From Fragum whitleyi (lineage: Eukaryota; Mollusca; Bivalvia; Cardiida; Cardiidae), in NCBI GenBank assembly GCA_948146395.1, contig OX411559.1, forward strand, positions 30,038,708-30,102,707: 64,000 nucleotides of DNA, written 5' to 3'. Below, piece after piece: positions 47,130 through 59,569 of this stretch (positions within the stretch are counted from its first letter, which is position 1; each line of letters begins with the position of its first letter). The notes beneath the pieces were generated by a model. The model was not told the DNA's origin. It saw only the letters and a list, made by a program, of their open reading frames with translations, and did not search any database. The position numbers and the translations under genes were made by a program.

Positions 47130-48158
47130 CAACTAGAAAGCCATGACTGGCTTGAGTCGCTCCACAGGCTTGAAATTCTTGTAAAAGCAAATAAATGTTT
47201 TGACTAGATTTTTAGATATTTGGGGTTCTACTGATGTTGAAAATGATTTTCAAAGTTTTTGGCTGCATGATAATGGGTCACCCATCATACCAAAAAAGTT
47301 TGATTGATATCCATCAGTTACATTCTGAGAAAATGATTTTCATAGCTTCCACTATTTAATCACTCAAGGATCATACCAGTGAAATTTGTTTGATAATAAG
47401 ATTCTGAGAAAATGATTTGCAAATTTTCCAGTAAATAATATATAGAGAATTGACCTTTGTCCATAAAATGCATATTTTTCATCCGATCACACTGATTTTT
47501 TGTCAACTGATAAAGGGTCACTCAAGGATCATTCCAGTGAAAATTGGTTGATATCCAACAATTAGATTCTGAGAAAATGATTTTCAAAGTTTCCACTATA
47601 TAACATATAGAGAAATGACCTCCGCCCAAAAAATGCATATATTCCATCCGATCACAATGTTTTTTGTAGACTGATAAAAGGTCACTCAAGGATCATTCCA
47701 GTGAAATTTGGTTGATATCCATCAGTTACATTCTGAGAAAATGATTTTCAAAGTTTCCACTATATAACATATATAGAAATGACCTCCGCCCATAAAATGC
47801 ATATTTTCCATCCGATCACAATGATTTTTTGTAGACTGATAAAAGGTCACTCAAGGATCATTCCAGTGAAATTTGGTTGATATCCATCAATTACATTCTG
47901 AGAAAATGATTTTCAAAGTTTCCACTTTATAACATATAGAGAAATGACCTCCGCCCATAGACTGATATAGGGTCACCCAAGGATCATTCATGTAAAATTT
48001 AATTAGTATCCATTAATTAGAATCTGAGAAAACTCACTTTTTACCATATTTGGAAATCAGCCACGCCCATTAAATCCATGTTTTTCATTGGATCAAAATT
48101 TCTTGAACAACTTTGAAAGAGGATCACCCAAGGATCTCAGCCAGCGGAGCTAAAAACT
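47130..48158. mobile_element. Family C tandem-repeat element
   Basis: Head 'aactagaaagccatgactgg' and 'gagtcgctccacaggctt'. About five 150-180 bp units carry 'gaaatgacctccgccca' and 'ggatcattccagtgaa'. It ends 'cagccagcggagctaaaaa'. The tail has lost the GACGGACG stretch. Confidence 0.75.
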
Positions 48159-48184
48159 AACACTGATCAGCCAGTCAAAGAAAT

Positions 48185-49389
48185 AACTAGAAAGCCATGA
48201 ATGGCTTGAGTCGCTCCACAGGCTTGAAATTCTTGTAAAGCAAATAAATGTTTTGACTAGATTTTTAGATATTTGGGGTTCTACTGATGTTGAAAATGAT
48301 TTTCAAAGTTTCAACTATATAACAGATAGAGAAATGACCTCTGCTATTAAAAGACATATTTTTCATCAAATCAAAATAATTTTTGGCTGCATGATAATGG
48401 GTCACCCAAAGATCATACCAAAAATGTTTGATTGATATCCATCAGTTACATTCTGAGAATATGTTTTTCATAGTTTCCACTATTTAACATATTGAAAATT
48501 GACCTCCACCCATAAAATGTATATTTTTCATCCAATCAAAATAATTTTTGGTACACTGATAAAAGGTCGCTCAAGGATCATTCCAGTGAAATTGAGTTGA
48601 TATCCAAAAATCAGATTCTGAGAAAAAGATTTTCAAATTTTCCACTATATAACATATAGAGAAATGACCTCTGCCCATAAAATGCATATTTTTCATCCGA
48701 TCAAAATAATTTTTGGTACACCGATAAAAGGTCTCTCAAGGATCATTCCAGTGAAATTTGGTTGATATCCATTAGCTACATTCTGAGAAAATGATTTTCA
48801 AAGTTTCCACTATACAACAAATAGAGAAATGACCTCCGCCCATAAAATGTATATTTTTCATCCAATCACAATGATTTTTTGTAGACTGATAAAGGGTCAC
48901 TCAAGAATCATTCCAGTGAAATTTGGTTGTTATCCATCAGTTACATTCTGAGAAAATGATTTTCAAAGTTTCCCCTATATAACATATAGAGAAATGACCT
49001 CCGCCCATAAAATCCATATTTTCCATTCGATCACAATGATTTTTTGTAGACTGATAAAGGGTCACCCAAGGATCATGCATGTAAAATTTAATAGGTATCC
49101 ATTGATTAGAATCTGAAAAAAATCACTTTTTACCATATTTGGAAATTAGCCACGCCCATTAAATCCATGTTTTTCATTGGATTAAAATTTCTTGAACAAC
49201 TTTGAAAGAGGGTCACCCAAGGATCATTCCTGTGAAGTCTGGTTGAAATCCATTCAGTAGTTTCTGAGGAGAAGATTTTAAAAGAAAAGTTTACGACCGG
49301 ACGGACGCACGGACGGACGGACGGACGCACGACGGACACAACACCATGACAATAGCCCCAGTGGCTTTCAGCCAGTGGAGCTAAAAACT
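48185..49389. mobile_element. Family C tandem-repeat element, complete
   Basis: Head 'actagaaagccatgaatgg', five or so units as in the neighbour, an end with GGACGGACG repeats (about 49297-49330), hairpin 'agtggctttcagccagt' and terminus 'ggagctaaaaa'. It follows the previous copy by only about 25 bp, in the same orientation. Confidence 0.8.
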
Positions 49390-49885
49390 GATAAGAAATT
49401 ATATTTCTCTGGTTGAATTTTGCTTATTTTTTCTCAATACTTCAGAACAGTGCTGATCCGTCGATTTTTGATGTGCTCTAGGGCTTTTCTATCCTGAACC
49501 CGGGGATGTTACCTAAGCGACATGTACATAAATCTTATTGATATAGAATTAGTTAAAATAGGAAACTGAAAGATTGCTCAAAACAGAATCAAGCCCTCCT
49601 AACTAAATTTGCCATTTAGACCAAAGTATTCAGGACATTTGAATATCAGAAGACATTTCTTTTTTACATAGTCTGTCTTGATTAAAGATAATGACGTCTG
49701 CTATTGTATTCATAAATACCAATTTTAGCGTCTATGAATATGGGTCGTTTCGAGCGCAAATTAGATAGACTGTCCGTCTGGTATGGTGTAATATTGTAAA
49801 GGAGAAATAATGTGTGGCTAGTCAAGCAAAAACTGGCCATCTTGGAAATAAAAAGTTTAGATAATAAAACCAATAATAATTATTT

Positions 49886-49974
49886 GAAGAAGAAGAAGAA
49901 GAAGAAGAAGAAGAAGAAGAAGAAGAAGAAGAAGAAGAAGAAGAAGAAGAAGAAGAAAGAGAAGAAGGAGAAGA
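49886..49974. repeat. (GAA)n microsatellite
   Basis: About 24 pure GAA units, then imperfect units. Poly-Lys and poly-Ser frames through it are artefacts. Confidence 0.95.
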
Positions 49975-50074
49975 TAATCCGTCTATACAGAAACTGCGAA
50001 ACGTTCGAGAGCGCATCAATAAAATATTGTTTTGCCTTGTACTTTGAAAAGTGTCTAAGCAAGTATGCGTGTTT

Positions 50075-50350
50075 CTACACTGGCTCCCCTCTCACTGATC
50101 CGCAGTATAATGAAATGAGCAAAATTGTGTACTTTCTTATCCATGTATCAGAATGCATCAGTTACTATTCCTCTAACTGGCCGATCAGGTGGTTTTATTT
50201 ATTTATTTTCGAGGAGTGTGTGTGGGGTGTGTGTGTGTCAGTTTTAGAAAATATAGGAGGTAACTGGATTGAATAAAATAGTAAATAATGAGTGATGCGC
50301 CTTACTTTTCAAAACTTAACACTAACTGACAGCCTGGGGGCCAGGCAAGC
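50075..50350. repeat. Interspersed repeat family H
   Basis: 'ctggctcccctctcactgat' at the left and 'aacactaactgacagcctgg' plus 'gggccaggc' at the right, as at 19790-19990, but with a longer interior. Confidence 0.55.
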
Positions 50351-50528
50351 GTGTTTCATTCAGAAATGTTATCTGCAAAGCATGAAATTGAAACCTCTCT
50401 AATTATGTTTGTTTCAGAAACACGCATAATTAGGAAGGCTTCAAGTTCAGAAGAAGATGTTTGTATCAAAACATTGACACGCAAGACCCCTTATCAAATT
50501 TGTTTCAGAAACAAATATTAACCTTTCA

Positions 50529-50695
<167 letters not shown>

Positions 50696-50696
50696 T

Positions 50697-51930
50697 GAGA
50701 AGCACCAATAGATAATAAAATACGCAAAATGACACACTTTATATTCGCGAACCGAATCATAAATCCTAGCCTCTCACCACTTAATTCCACACTTTTTTGT
50801 ATATAACAAGATCTCGACCCGATAACACAGATTACAGCTTCCGAATGCGATAAGACGATGAATAATTATCTCAAAGACTCGCAGTTGGGTACCAAAACAT
50901 CATAACTACAGCTTTGATAAGCTGTAGTTATGATGTTTCTGTACCCGAATTTGGAACTATGTCAAGACGGCCCCTTTACACATGTACCGTTGTCCATCAT
51001 CTTCTTTAAGATCGTAGGCCTGTTTTGTATGCTCGCTTATATAAATATCATAAATTTGAACCAAAGCCGATTTGAAAACGTTTGCAATGCCGTTAAAACT
51101 TGTTTGAAACAAATCAACGTTTAAATAAGCTGTTGATAAAATGTTTAGTAATCATGTATGCATGATGATGATGTGATGATGATGTAAATCTCATTGCGTC
51201 GATTGTCAAAATTAACTTACATGGGGAAAATAATCAAAATCGAATGAGCCGTAAGTACGATGTTTTGGAATTGAAAAGAGGACTCTTACATGAATTTAAA
51301 CTTTTAGGACGACAAAATATTAGCGAACGATTTCTAAATGCACTTTAACCTAGTCTTAGACGAAACTTACAACCGATAGCGAGCGTGTTATAATCCTGAA
51401 CACGACGCAGTCCGAGACGCGGCTGCGCAATCAATGTAAATGCAACCCTATTTTACTTTGTTTACACTGTTTTAAAGTCCCACCACGAAATTATGTCAAA
51501 TTAAACACATCAGAGTACAACAACATTCCATCGAACACTTACACACTATCAGAAAAACATGAGCGAATCATTCCTCATGTATGCATTAAAATCCAGCAGC
51601 TATCAGCCACTTCTTACTCGAAAGATTTCTCATAGACGCTCGCCAGATATTTATTTTTAGATCACCAGTTTACCCGAAATTCGTATGGAATTTTCATTAT
51701 TTTTTACAGAACTGGGCTACTTCTTACATTTTTTGTTCAAAATTTGTAAACGAGATGATGGCTTTTGGGATGTTTTACCCTTCAACAAATAGTGCGGTTA
51801 GTGTTAGAAGTAAAAGATTGTACAGTCCAAATTATTTGCAGGACCACGTTTATTAATATTCAACGACCGTTTTCAAAATGCCATTCTTTAATCATTCAAA
51901 GGTCCTAAATCGTGCAAGAACATAACACTT
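50697..51930. other. No gene seen; one short palindrome
   Basis: A palindrome at 50888-50945 has arms 'catcataactacagctt' and 'aagctgtagttatgatg'. A related 'gtaactacag' / 'ctgtagttac' palindrome sits at 60400-60430. ATG-rich microrepeats occur at about 51160-51183. No coding exon was recognised. Confidence 0.6.
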
Positions 51931-52113
51931 GGGCCAGTTTCATCAATATTTAAGACGCATTTCTGTCTTACGGTTGACTTTTAAAATAGCAACAACAACA
52001 ATCATTTTACAAATGTATTGAAAGATTGGTGATACGTGATTTTTGTCCTAAGTATGTGGTAAGTCATCTGTAAGACAAAAATGCGTCTTAAATGTTTTGA
52101 TGAAACTGTTCCC
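51931..52113. mobile_element. MITE of about 183 bp
   Basis: Inverted termini: left 'gggccagtttcatcaa' and 'tttaagacgcatttctgtct', right 'agacaaaaatgcgtcttaaa' and 'ttgatgaaactgttccc'. Single copy seen in the window. Confidence 0.75.
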
Positions 52114-52749
52114 TGGTCTAAAAAGAGTTGTAAATGATTCCTAGGCTGTGAAAACTAACCAGAATCGTCTCAATGAGTTAATCGTCTCAATAAGTTTTAA
52201 CAACATAGATTTTTTCAACATATTAAATCAAAACCATGCTTCTAATCATGTTTAAACCAAACTTTGTACAAAGCGACCGTTCTTATTAACAACCACTTTT
52301 TTTGTAGTCCCGTAAATGACCACAATGGACAGCGGTCTCCCGACTCTATAAACCGGAAGTGGGTTTTCGTTTAATTTTCGGCACTTTTTGCGCGTTGTTA
52401 AAAAGACCAGTTTCCATAAGATTCTGCTTATGGAAATAACGAATAATAGTGATGGCACGCCATTTGATATCAACTGAATGACTAGATCATTAAATTTAAC
52501 AATAAAAATACGTTATAAGTGTCATTCTATTTGGAGGGGTCACTATAAATTACGAACATACTTTCTTATTTGTTTTGAAAGGTATGCTGAATTTTTAACC
52601 AAATAAAGTGAAATATGATTATTAAAAAAAATTGGTAATTTATTGACAAGAAAGGTTTTTGTGGCATCCCCCCATATTATGCAAATGCAATTGATCAAAG
52701 GCAATTTCCTTGGCAACAGCCTATACATGTATAGGGTCTATAAACATGT

Positions 52750-52872
52750 AGCCGCCGTCATAGCGCAAGAGGTAGCGAGTCGAACTGTCAATGTAAAGGT
52801 ACCGGGTTTGATCCCCGACGGCGGCACTCAATGTTTCCGACTATTTGTCTCTCACCAATGGGTTGATTTTAG
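52750..52872 (+). repeat. SINE head, truncated by MITE A
   Basis: 'gtagccgccgtcatagcgca' (box A region), 'gggtttgatccccgacgg' (box B region) and 'ctcaccaatgggttgat' are intact. The body is then replaced by MITE A sequence. Confidence 0.7.
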
Positions 52873-53152
52873 AATGAAAATGAATGTTTGCAATGAGTAA
52901 GTTTTGAGTGAAATTAAAGGGGGTAAATCAAATATCGCTAATATACTCCCTTAATAAAATTTGCATACAAATTTCAATTATATCTCTAACTATATTTATT
53001 TTAAATGTAGATGTTGATTTTATCTTTTAGTGATTTTGGAGCGTTTTAAATAGTTCTAGCGAGTGTCTTGAATGAACAAATGGAGGGTTGAGTAAGCGAT
53101 TAAGAATGGATTTGACTGACATGAATGTCAATTTCACGATGTAACTAACTGT
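52873..53152. mobile_element. MITE family A copy
   Basis: 'gcaatgagtaagttttgagtg', 'aatttgcatacaaatttca', 'gaatgaacaaatggaggg', 'tgtcaatttcacgatgtaac'. The left terminus is missing. Confidence 0.6.
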
Positions 53153-53589
53153 TGTCTGATATGCCATTAACAACGCTTGACATCATTTACCCCCTTCGAT
53201 TAATTTCTTTATGATGTGTTTTAGTTGTGTCCATCGAAATTTGTGTATTCAGAATGACAAAAAATGGTTTTATTTTCCAAAGGGAAGCAAATTAGACCGC
53301 TCATCTATTTTGATAGCTAATGATATGATATGAATAGTTTTCATTAACATAGAATTATGAAACTTAAAGCCTTATTACACTTATATATAAATCAATGTGT
53401 AGGTTTGTTTATTCCGTGATAGCTCCATTTAATATGAAATACTCTTTTCCCCATTTAAAATAATTCTATGATAATATTTGGGTACCAAAGAATCTGACAA
53501 TGTCACTGTTTCTTTTACTTCTGTCATCAAACCATGACCACACTTTCTAACATTGAAACGCTGATCCTACTTTTTCTAATACTATAAAA

Positions 53590-53895
53590 ATATCTGTGTG
53601 ATAACATCCCGTATGATATTTTTTATGATATCATATAGTTATTTTTAGAACAATGATATAATGTGGCTATTTTTAGAAACCTGCTTTTTAATTAGAAACA
53701 TCAACGAAAACAAGATAAATAGAGGTTATAAGATAAATATAATACGTACTTGGTGTATTCTATGAAAAAATATCTAACTTGGTTGTGAGAATTGATAGTT
53801 GTCTCGGAAGAGCCTTGACAATTATCAATTTTCTCAACCTCGTTAGATATTTTTTTTTCATACAAAACACTAAGTTTGTATTATATATATAACAA
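53590..53895 (-). repeat. Interspersed repeat family G, reverse copy
   Basis: Reverse complement of 2955-3270 throughout: 'gataacatcccgtatgat', 'tagaggttataagataaat', hairpin 'tatctaacttggttgtg' with 'caacctcgttagatat'. Confidence 0.7.
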
Positions 53896-54418
53896 TAATA
53901 ATATAAGAGGATCATTCTTTCCTAATTAAGGTTCAAGGGTTGCTTCGACCCAATTTCGTGTAAATTGGCTCCAATTACTTCCTTCATGCCATTGCGCAAT
54001 CGCAACAGAAAACCGGAAGTCACGCCTGTTGTTTTGAGTGTAGATAATTACGGGTTGAATAGCTAACTTACACGATGTACGTCTTTTCATGATTTATTCG
54101 ACCGTTTTTTCACGCCAGGTTTTAGGAAAAAGAAAAAAGAATCACTTTGGTAGAGTTGGTCGTCCCTTTTAAAAGGAATCGCTTGTCCTTTGCCAAAAAA
54201 TAAGCAATCGCAGAGTTTTACTTCAAAACAAGTAACATGATACACATGATTGATCTGCAAAAATTATAAGTGATTTGAGCTTAAAACACACACACACACA
54301 CACATTTAATTCCTTACGTTTCTTTTTCGGACAAAACCATAGCCATACGATATTTGTGAATTTTTCATTTATTCATTATTTATTTTCGTTTCCCTTTTTT
54401 TTCTTTCTTTTTCTTTCT

Positions 54419-54449
<31 letters not shown>

Positions 54450-55460
54450 AAGTACAGTGACAAGATCGGTTACTCAGAATTAAAATAAATGTTAATAGTT
54501 TGTAGACAACATTGAAAAAGGCGAGCAATTTGAAGAGAAACTATCCCATAGGTTAAAAATACCTTTTCAAAGAGAGAAATTGCTCATTTTAAGTATGCTT
54601 TTCACTTCCGATAATATCCATTTGGATATTAATCATAACATTCATGGAAACTAGTGAAGAAAAAATTGGGAGGTTGTAATAGAATGGGGTTGAAATCTTC
54701 CATTCCCGGGCCGCAGCAATCTTACTCTATTTTACCCCGGTAATGATTTCTTAGTGTATCGGAATTTATGTTACCATGACAACCAGATGTATTGGAAAAG
54801 TTAAATGAAATTGACTCCATCTTGAATATGAATCACACAACATTTGTTTATGATATTTATAAATGTCACTGGTCTTGTCGATGAATATTTTATTCATCCT
54901 TATTGTTTCGTTTCGTCTTTTTCCAATTTTCAAAACAACTTCCATCCAATTTACTAATGATGTTACTTATCAAGAGGCTGTAAACTGTTTGTAAACGGTT
55001 TTTACGTGCATGCAAACATATCCCTGACGTATTACAAATAAAGAAGCTTTTTTTCTCTTTCTCTCTTTTCTTTGTGTTTCTCCTGTCGTCTAAAAGATAA
55101 ATCAAAGCATCGGGTCCGGTGAATATATCGACCATCTACATCATAGTTTATCGACCATCGTTCAGGTTTCAATGACAGGGAGGTAACTCAGTTATAAATG
55201 TCCAAATGTCTGTCAAATTTACATCCCTTGTAAGAACTACTAATGCGCCAGCATTTGTCTGTGCACTTGACTAAGGACAAATATGGTTATCGTTGACAAT
55301 CTCCTCTTTTAAACTGAGTAAGAAAACATCCACAATGTTGCGTCCTTGTATATCAGCATGTACGGTACATTTCCAACTCTTTGTGAGCGTGATGGAGAGA
55401 CATTTAGCTGCCGAGACTAGTCTACTACACGCTTCATAGAAAATAATGAGCATTTGTGAA
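53896..55460. other. No gene seen; simple tracts
   Basis: (CA)n at 54286-54304, and a pyrimidine tract (54391-54428) running straight into about 20 G (54429-54448). Otherwise no feature was recognised. Confidence 0.6.
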
Positions 55461-55462
55461 AA

Positions 55463-55705
55463 GGGACCGAAATTATAGAACTTTTCTCATTCTCTATTCA
55501 TTTCTTTTCCAAATTTCAAATTAAGATTGAAGCCGTAATTCTGTTGCAATGCTCATTTTTATGTATTAACATAAATGATAATATAAATAAGTTGTTATAA
55601 ATAACAACTTATTAATATAATCTTTTATGTACAGTTTTTTTCTTTTCAAATTAGTTTGAGAAAATTCTCAATTAAGCCCGAGAAAAGTTTTATAACCTCG
55701 GGCCC
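55463..55705. mobile_element. MITE family K
   Basis: Left 'gggaccgaaattatagaac', centre 'ataagttgttataaataac', right 'gttttataacctcgggccc'. Confidence 0.7.
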
Positions 55706-55854
55706 AGAAACTATAGGCACCTTGCTATCTATTAAGTGTGTTATTTGTAGACTCTGATTAGAGATTTGCGTATGCACAGGCTGATCAGAGTCTTGTCCAA
55801 TTATCAGGCGTTCACTTTTATGATAATTTGAATTTTTCTTGTTTTCTGCTGGAA

Positions 55855-55975
55855 AACTTGTTTGCAACCGAGATCGATGAACGCTCCTGGGAATTGAACT
55901 CAGAACCTCTTTGCTTAGCTTAAAAGTCGACGCTCTACCTCTTGACCATTGACGCCACACATCAAGGGCCATAAA
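55855..55975 (-). repeat. tRNA-like sequence (SINE head or tRNA relic)
   Basis: On minus, 'tggtcaagaggtagagc' (box A-like) and 'gttctgagttcaattccc' (box B-like) are spaced as in a tRNA, with an anticodon-like TTT. The acceptor halves do not pair, so a functional tRNA is unlikely. Confidence 0.5.
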
Positions 55976-56102
55976 ATGCATCTTTATATTATATTTTGTT
56001 TTTTTCTTAATATTGAAGCTAAATGAAGAGTTGAATCTCCCTTTTTATACGAAAACAAGGAAACGAAGATCTCAAAACAACTTCTGAGATCCACGTGCTC
56101 CA

Positions 56103-56222
56103 AGGCTGAAATACGTCAAACTGTTGCCAAGTATACTACGCTTGCACGGCGTGCACTTGCGTGCATAGCAGGGTATAATTGGCAAACAGTTTGCACTTTT
56201 TTTTTATCCTGAATGCAGAGTT
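56103..56222. mobile_element. MITE family D, diverged
   Basis: 'gtcaaactgttgccaagtat', centre 'gtgcacttgcgtgcat', 'ggtataattggcaaacag' and 'atcctgaatgcagag'. Confidence 0.55.
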
Positions 56223-56499
56223 AGTTTGTTAGTGTGCAAGTCTGGGTATCGAAGCGAATATACTCGGACCACAGTTTAAACTAAGGGGAAGGGTACGTTT
56301 CTGGTACAAGTACAAGATGGGCTATTTTTTCCGGACAATTCCAAAGGGATATTTAATTACAAGCTGAAAAACTTGAAATTCAAATGCGAATTACGCAGGC
56401 GAAATCATGACACATAACGTAGTTCGTCGCCCTTGTTTTGTCAAATAAAACTTTCACTTACCACTTTCTTTTATGCTTCTAGTAATTGTCATGAAGACT

Positions 56500-57300
56500 G
56501 AGGCATTTTTTCCCTATAGAGTATTGACAAGGATTTTCCCATTAAGGCCCATTTCCCCGTGATTTTCAAGAAAACACCCCAGTTTTGAATTATGTTCATC
56601 CTAGAGACCAGACAATTATTTTGACCAAAATTCATGAAGATTGTTATGAATTTTGGGGTCTAGCGATTACAAAGATTTTGTCATTGATTACCATTTTCTA
56701 GTGTTTTCAAACAAAAAATTCCCATTTTCATTAGGCTCACAAGGTTGACGTCATCGAGGTCCTTTTTCGCGTGATATTCAATCGAACCTTCCAATTTTCA
56801 ACAGGGTTCAGCCTTGTGACCAGCCCATCATTCTGACTAAGTTTATGAAGATTTGACTTAAGCTGTGGCCTATAGAGTGCTAACGATGTAATAGTTGACA
56901 ACGCAAAACAGACGACATACGATAAACATTCAACGACCACAAAAGAAAGCTCACATTGACCACGAAGTACTTAGTTCAGCTGAAAAAGTTTACTGTCATG
57001 ACTCAGCTACTATAGCCATATGGTTTTCAGCCAGTGAAGCGAAGTATCAAACCATAAAAATATGTTCTCATAAGGAGGGCTAGAGCGACCCAAAACCACT
57101 TTCCCTAACTTAATTGGTTCTGGTAATGTCAGCCAAGTAAAACAATATTTCGTTAACAACTTCTGAAAAGGGTCAACAATTGAACATGCTGACAAACTTT
57201 CATTGAATTTGGCCCAGGAGATCAACAGAAGAAGTTTTAGTAGAATTGTTGATTGAGAGTGATCCTAACAGTTCTCCTGAAGCCTGTTCTTCACAAATGA
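56500..57300. mobile_element. Eroded family B-like elements
   Basis: 'gttcagccttgtgaccagcc' and 'gtggcctatagagtgc' match the short family B copy at 18955-19375, followed by 'gacgacatacgataaac' and a mutated tail. A second unit (57060-57300) has 'gatcctaacagttctcc'. Confidence 0.5.
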
Positions 57301-57429
57301 GCAAAAAATGGCGGACCTGCACATTTGTGAAGGCACGTTATGTCCAGTTTAAAATCTAAAGTTGTTTATCTAGTTTCCCCTTGCTAAGCGTTTGTGGGGT
57401 AAGAATACCGTTTATGGTATAATATATAC

Positions 57430-57738
57430 ATGTATATAATAATCTTTATTTGTACGAGGTACAGTTAACAATTAACATAAGCTATGTATAGCTTTTAACC
57501 GACTTTTACACATTCTAGATGTTATCAATTTTGCATGAGAAATTCGAGAGGCAGAGGAATCCCTTTTTTTTGTGGAAGGGTTTTCATCCACTGCTACCCA
57601 TTTACAGCTGGGTAGACTGAGGCAGTGGCTATTAAGTTTCTTGCCCACGGAAACACCTCGCTGTCACAAGGACTCGAACCCCTGACCTTCGGATCAGAAG
57701 ACCGACGCTCTAACCACTGAGCTATCGAGGCAGCTGGG
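57430..57738 (-). mobile_element. tRNA-derived SINE, third type
   Basis: The minus-strand head has box A (tagctcagtgg, 57713-57723) and box B (ggttcgagtcc, 57670-57680). It continues with 'gtttccgtgggcaagaaact' and 'cctcagtctacccagctg', a domain found in SINEs of many marine animals, and ends in 'aaataaagattattatata'. The head resembles tRNA-Arg(TCT) but has six extra bases before the acceptor strand and a T-T mismatch in the anticodon stem. Confidence 0.75.
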
Positions 57739-57865
57739 TGTACTTGGAACGTCAATGTTTGCCGTTTTCCAGGACTTCACGTTGATATAAAACATGTAGT
57801 CTTCAAATTTAACAAAATTCATAAAGAGACAGAGATTCTACTCAAAAGAACACGATTTGCGTTAA

Positions 57866-58833
57866 GGTTCATGTAAAGTGTTTCAGACCTAATTTTAAGG
57901 GCATTCATTTGCCAAGAAAAAGCAGTATGTCCAGGAATATCATATATCAAAATAAAGCTATTTATGAGCACAAGCAGTTGAAAAACATATGACTGTTATA
58001 ACTGTAGCGGTATAGCCAAAACATTGTGGAAAAGGGTCATTTTGTACAGAACAAGCAACTGCAAGACTTTTGGATGAAATTGGCCCAAATTTGAACAAAG
58101 TACAGACTAAAGTACTACCCAGGTACTACTACAAACGTTGGTATAAAACTCAAGCCCTAAACGTAGTTATGCAAGCAATTTATTTTGACTTATTTTATAA
58201 ACACATATGTCATATATGTCATTCTAATTTTGTAAACGTGTAGATCTTTTTAGGGTATGGTGTGTTATCACAACATAAATAGACATTAATTGTTTATATA
58301 CCTGTAAGGTTGTTTAGCAATATATCAATTTCTATTTCACAGAATGATAAATATAAAGTAATATTGTAGATCATTGAACTTAAAAAAAACTATAATTTGA
58401 AATAAATCGCAGAAAATATTTCACAATATTATGGTGTGATGTTGCACCATACCTTACATCTATTTTGAAAACAGACCAAACCGGTTTGACATGTATGTTG
58501 ACAAAATAAATGGAAATTGATTGTTTCAAAAGAGCCTTTTGAGACTGAGTTTTATATCTTAGGTTGTAGCACTACCTGGATGGTACTTCAGACTGCACTT
58601 TCTTAAAATACGGGGCAATTTTATGCAACCGTCATGCAGTTGCTTGTTCTGTACAAAATGACCCTTTTCCACAATGTTTTGGCTATACCGCTATAGCTAT
58701 GGCGGTCTTATGTTGCCTAACTGCTCGTGCTCACGAATAGCTTCATTTTGATATATAATATACCTGGACATACTGCCTTTTCTTGGCTAATGAAGTGCCC
58801 TAAATATTGGGTCTCAAACACTTTACATGAACC
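57866..58833. mobile_element. 968-bp element, ~290-bp inverted repeats, TTAA flanks
   Basis: Left end GGTTCATGTAAAGTGTTTC, right end GAAACACTTTACATGAACC after substitution. TTAA lies at 57862-57865 and 58834-58837. The arms stay recognisable for about 290 bp (for example 'acattgtggaaaagggtcat' at 58021 against its complement at about 58660), and the middle also has an inverted pair (gggtatggtgtg / caccatacc). TTAA duplication is typical of piggyBac-type elements. No transposase. Confidence 0.8.
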
Positions 58834-59234
58834 TTAAATATTTGTTTGTCGGAAGGGAAAAAATTTGAAATTCAAAAGTGTCTAGTTTTCATATTTTGCT
58901 TAATATATACTTTAGATCGACGAGAGTAATCTGCCAATAGCAGAAAGAGGAAGGATAATAATAAAGACACAAACTCAATAGTTTTTTAAAAAATCTCCAA
59001 ATAGTTTAACAAATATTTACAAAATAACTATTTACAATATGGATTTTGGTATACAAAAAGTCACAGGAGTTGACAAAAACGGGTTAAGGGCATGGTTTAA
59101 GAAATAGAAAAAAAAATAACGGAAGAAAATGCGAGTCGCATGACAGAGATCGATTTCAGAGAGAGTAACCGCGATCTGAAACGATCATGGTTTCTCAAAA
59201 CCGTATGCTGCGGAAACCATTCAAATAGTCCAAT

Positions 59235-59308
59235 GAGTACACACAACATAGCATTTGATGAGTGAATAATGATTATAAACTTATCAAATGCTATATTGTG
59301 TGTACTCG
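59235..59308. repeat. Palindrome
   Basis: 'gagtacacacaacatagcat' and its complement 'atgctatattgtgtgtactc' surround 'gagtgaataatgattataaac'. It lies next to a MITE K copy. Confidence 0.75.
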
Positions 59309-59321
59309 AGATGTGGTTTCT

Positions 59322-59569
59322 GGACCCGATTTCATAAAACCTTACTCATTCTCAACCGAGAATTTTCTGAAATTTGGAATTTAAATTAGGGTATGAACAT
59401 AAAAGATGATATCATTAAGTAAATATTTATATCAATTTTTTAATATGATCCTTTATGTCAATGCATTTTATAGTACTTTATCAACAGCCAGTCAATAAAG
59501 CTTTAATCTCAACATGAAATCTAAGAAAATTCTCAGTCGAATACGAAAAAATATATAACCTCGGGCTCA
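59322..59569. mobile_element. MITE family K, diverged
   Basis: Left 'ggacccgatttcataaaacc' with 'tcattctcaaccgagaa', right 'ttctcagtcgaatacga' and 'tataacctcgggctca'. The centre differs from the other two copies. Confidence 0.6.

Noticed and set aside
49812..50276. 154-codon frame with a poly-Lys run
   Set aside because: Produced by the (GAA)n tract and its flanks; the complementary frames are poly-Ser and poly-Phe.
57555..57738. Functional tRNA-Arg(TCT) gene on the minus strand
   Set aside because: Six extra bases separate the T arm from the acceptor strand, the anticodon stem has a T-T mismatch, and the sequence continues into a SINE body. Treated as a SINE head.
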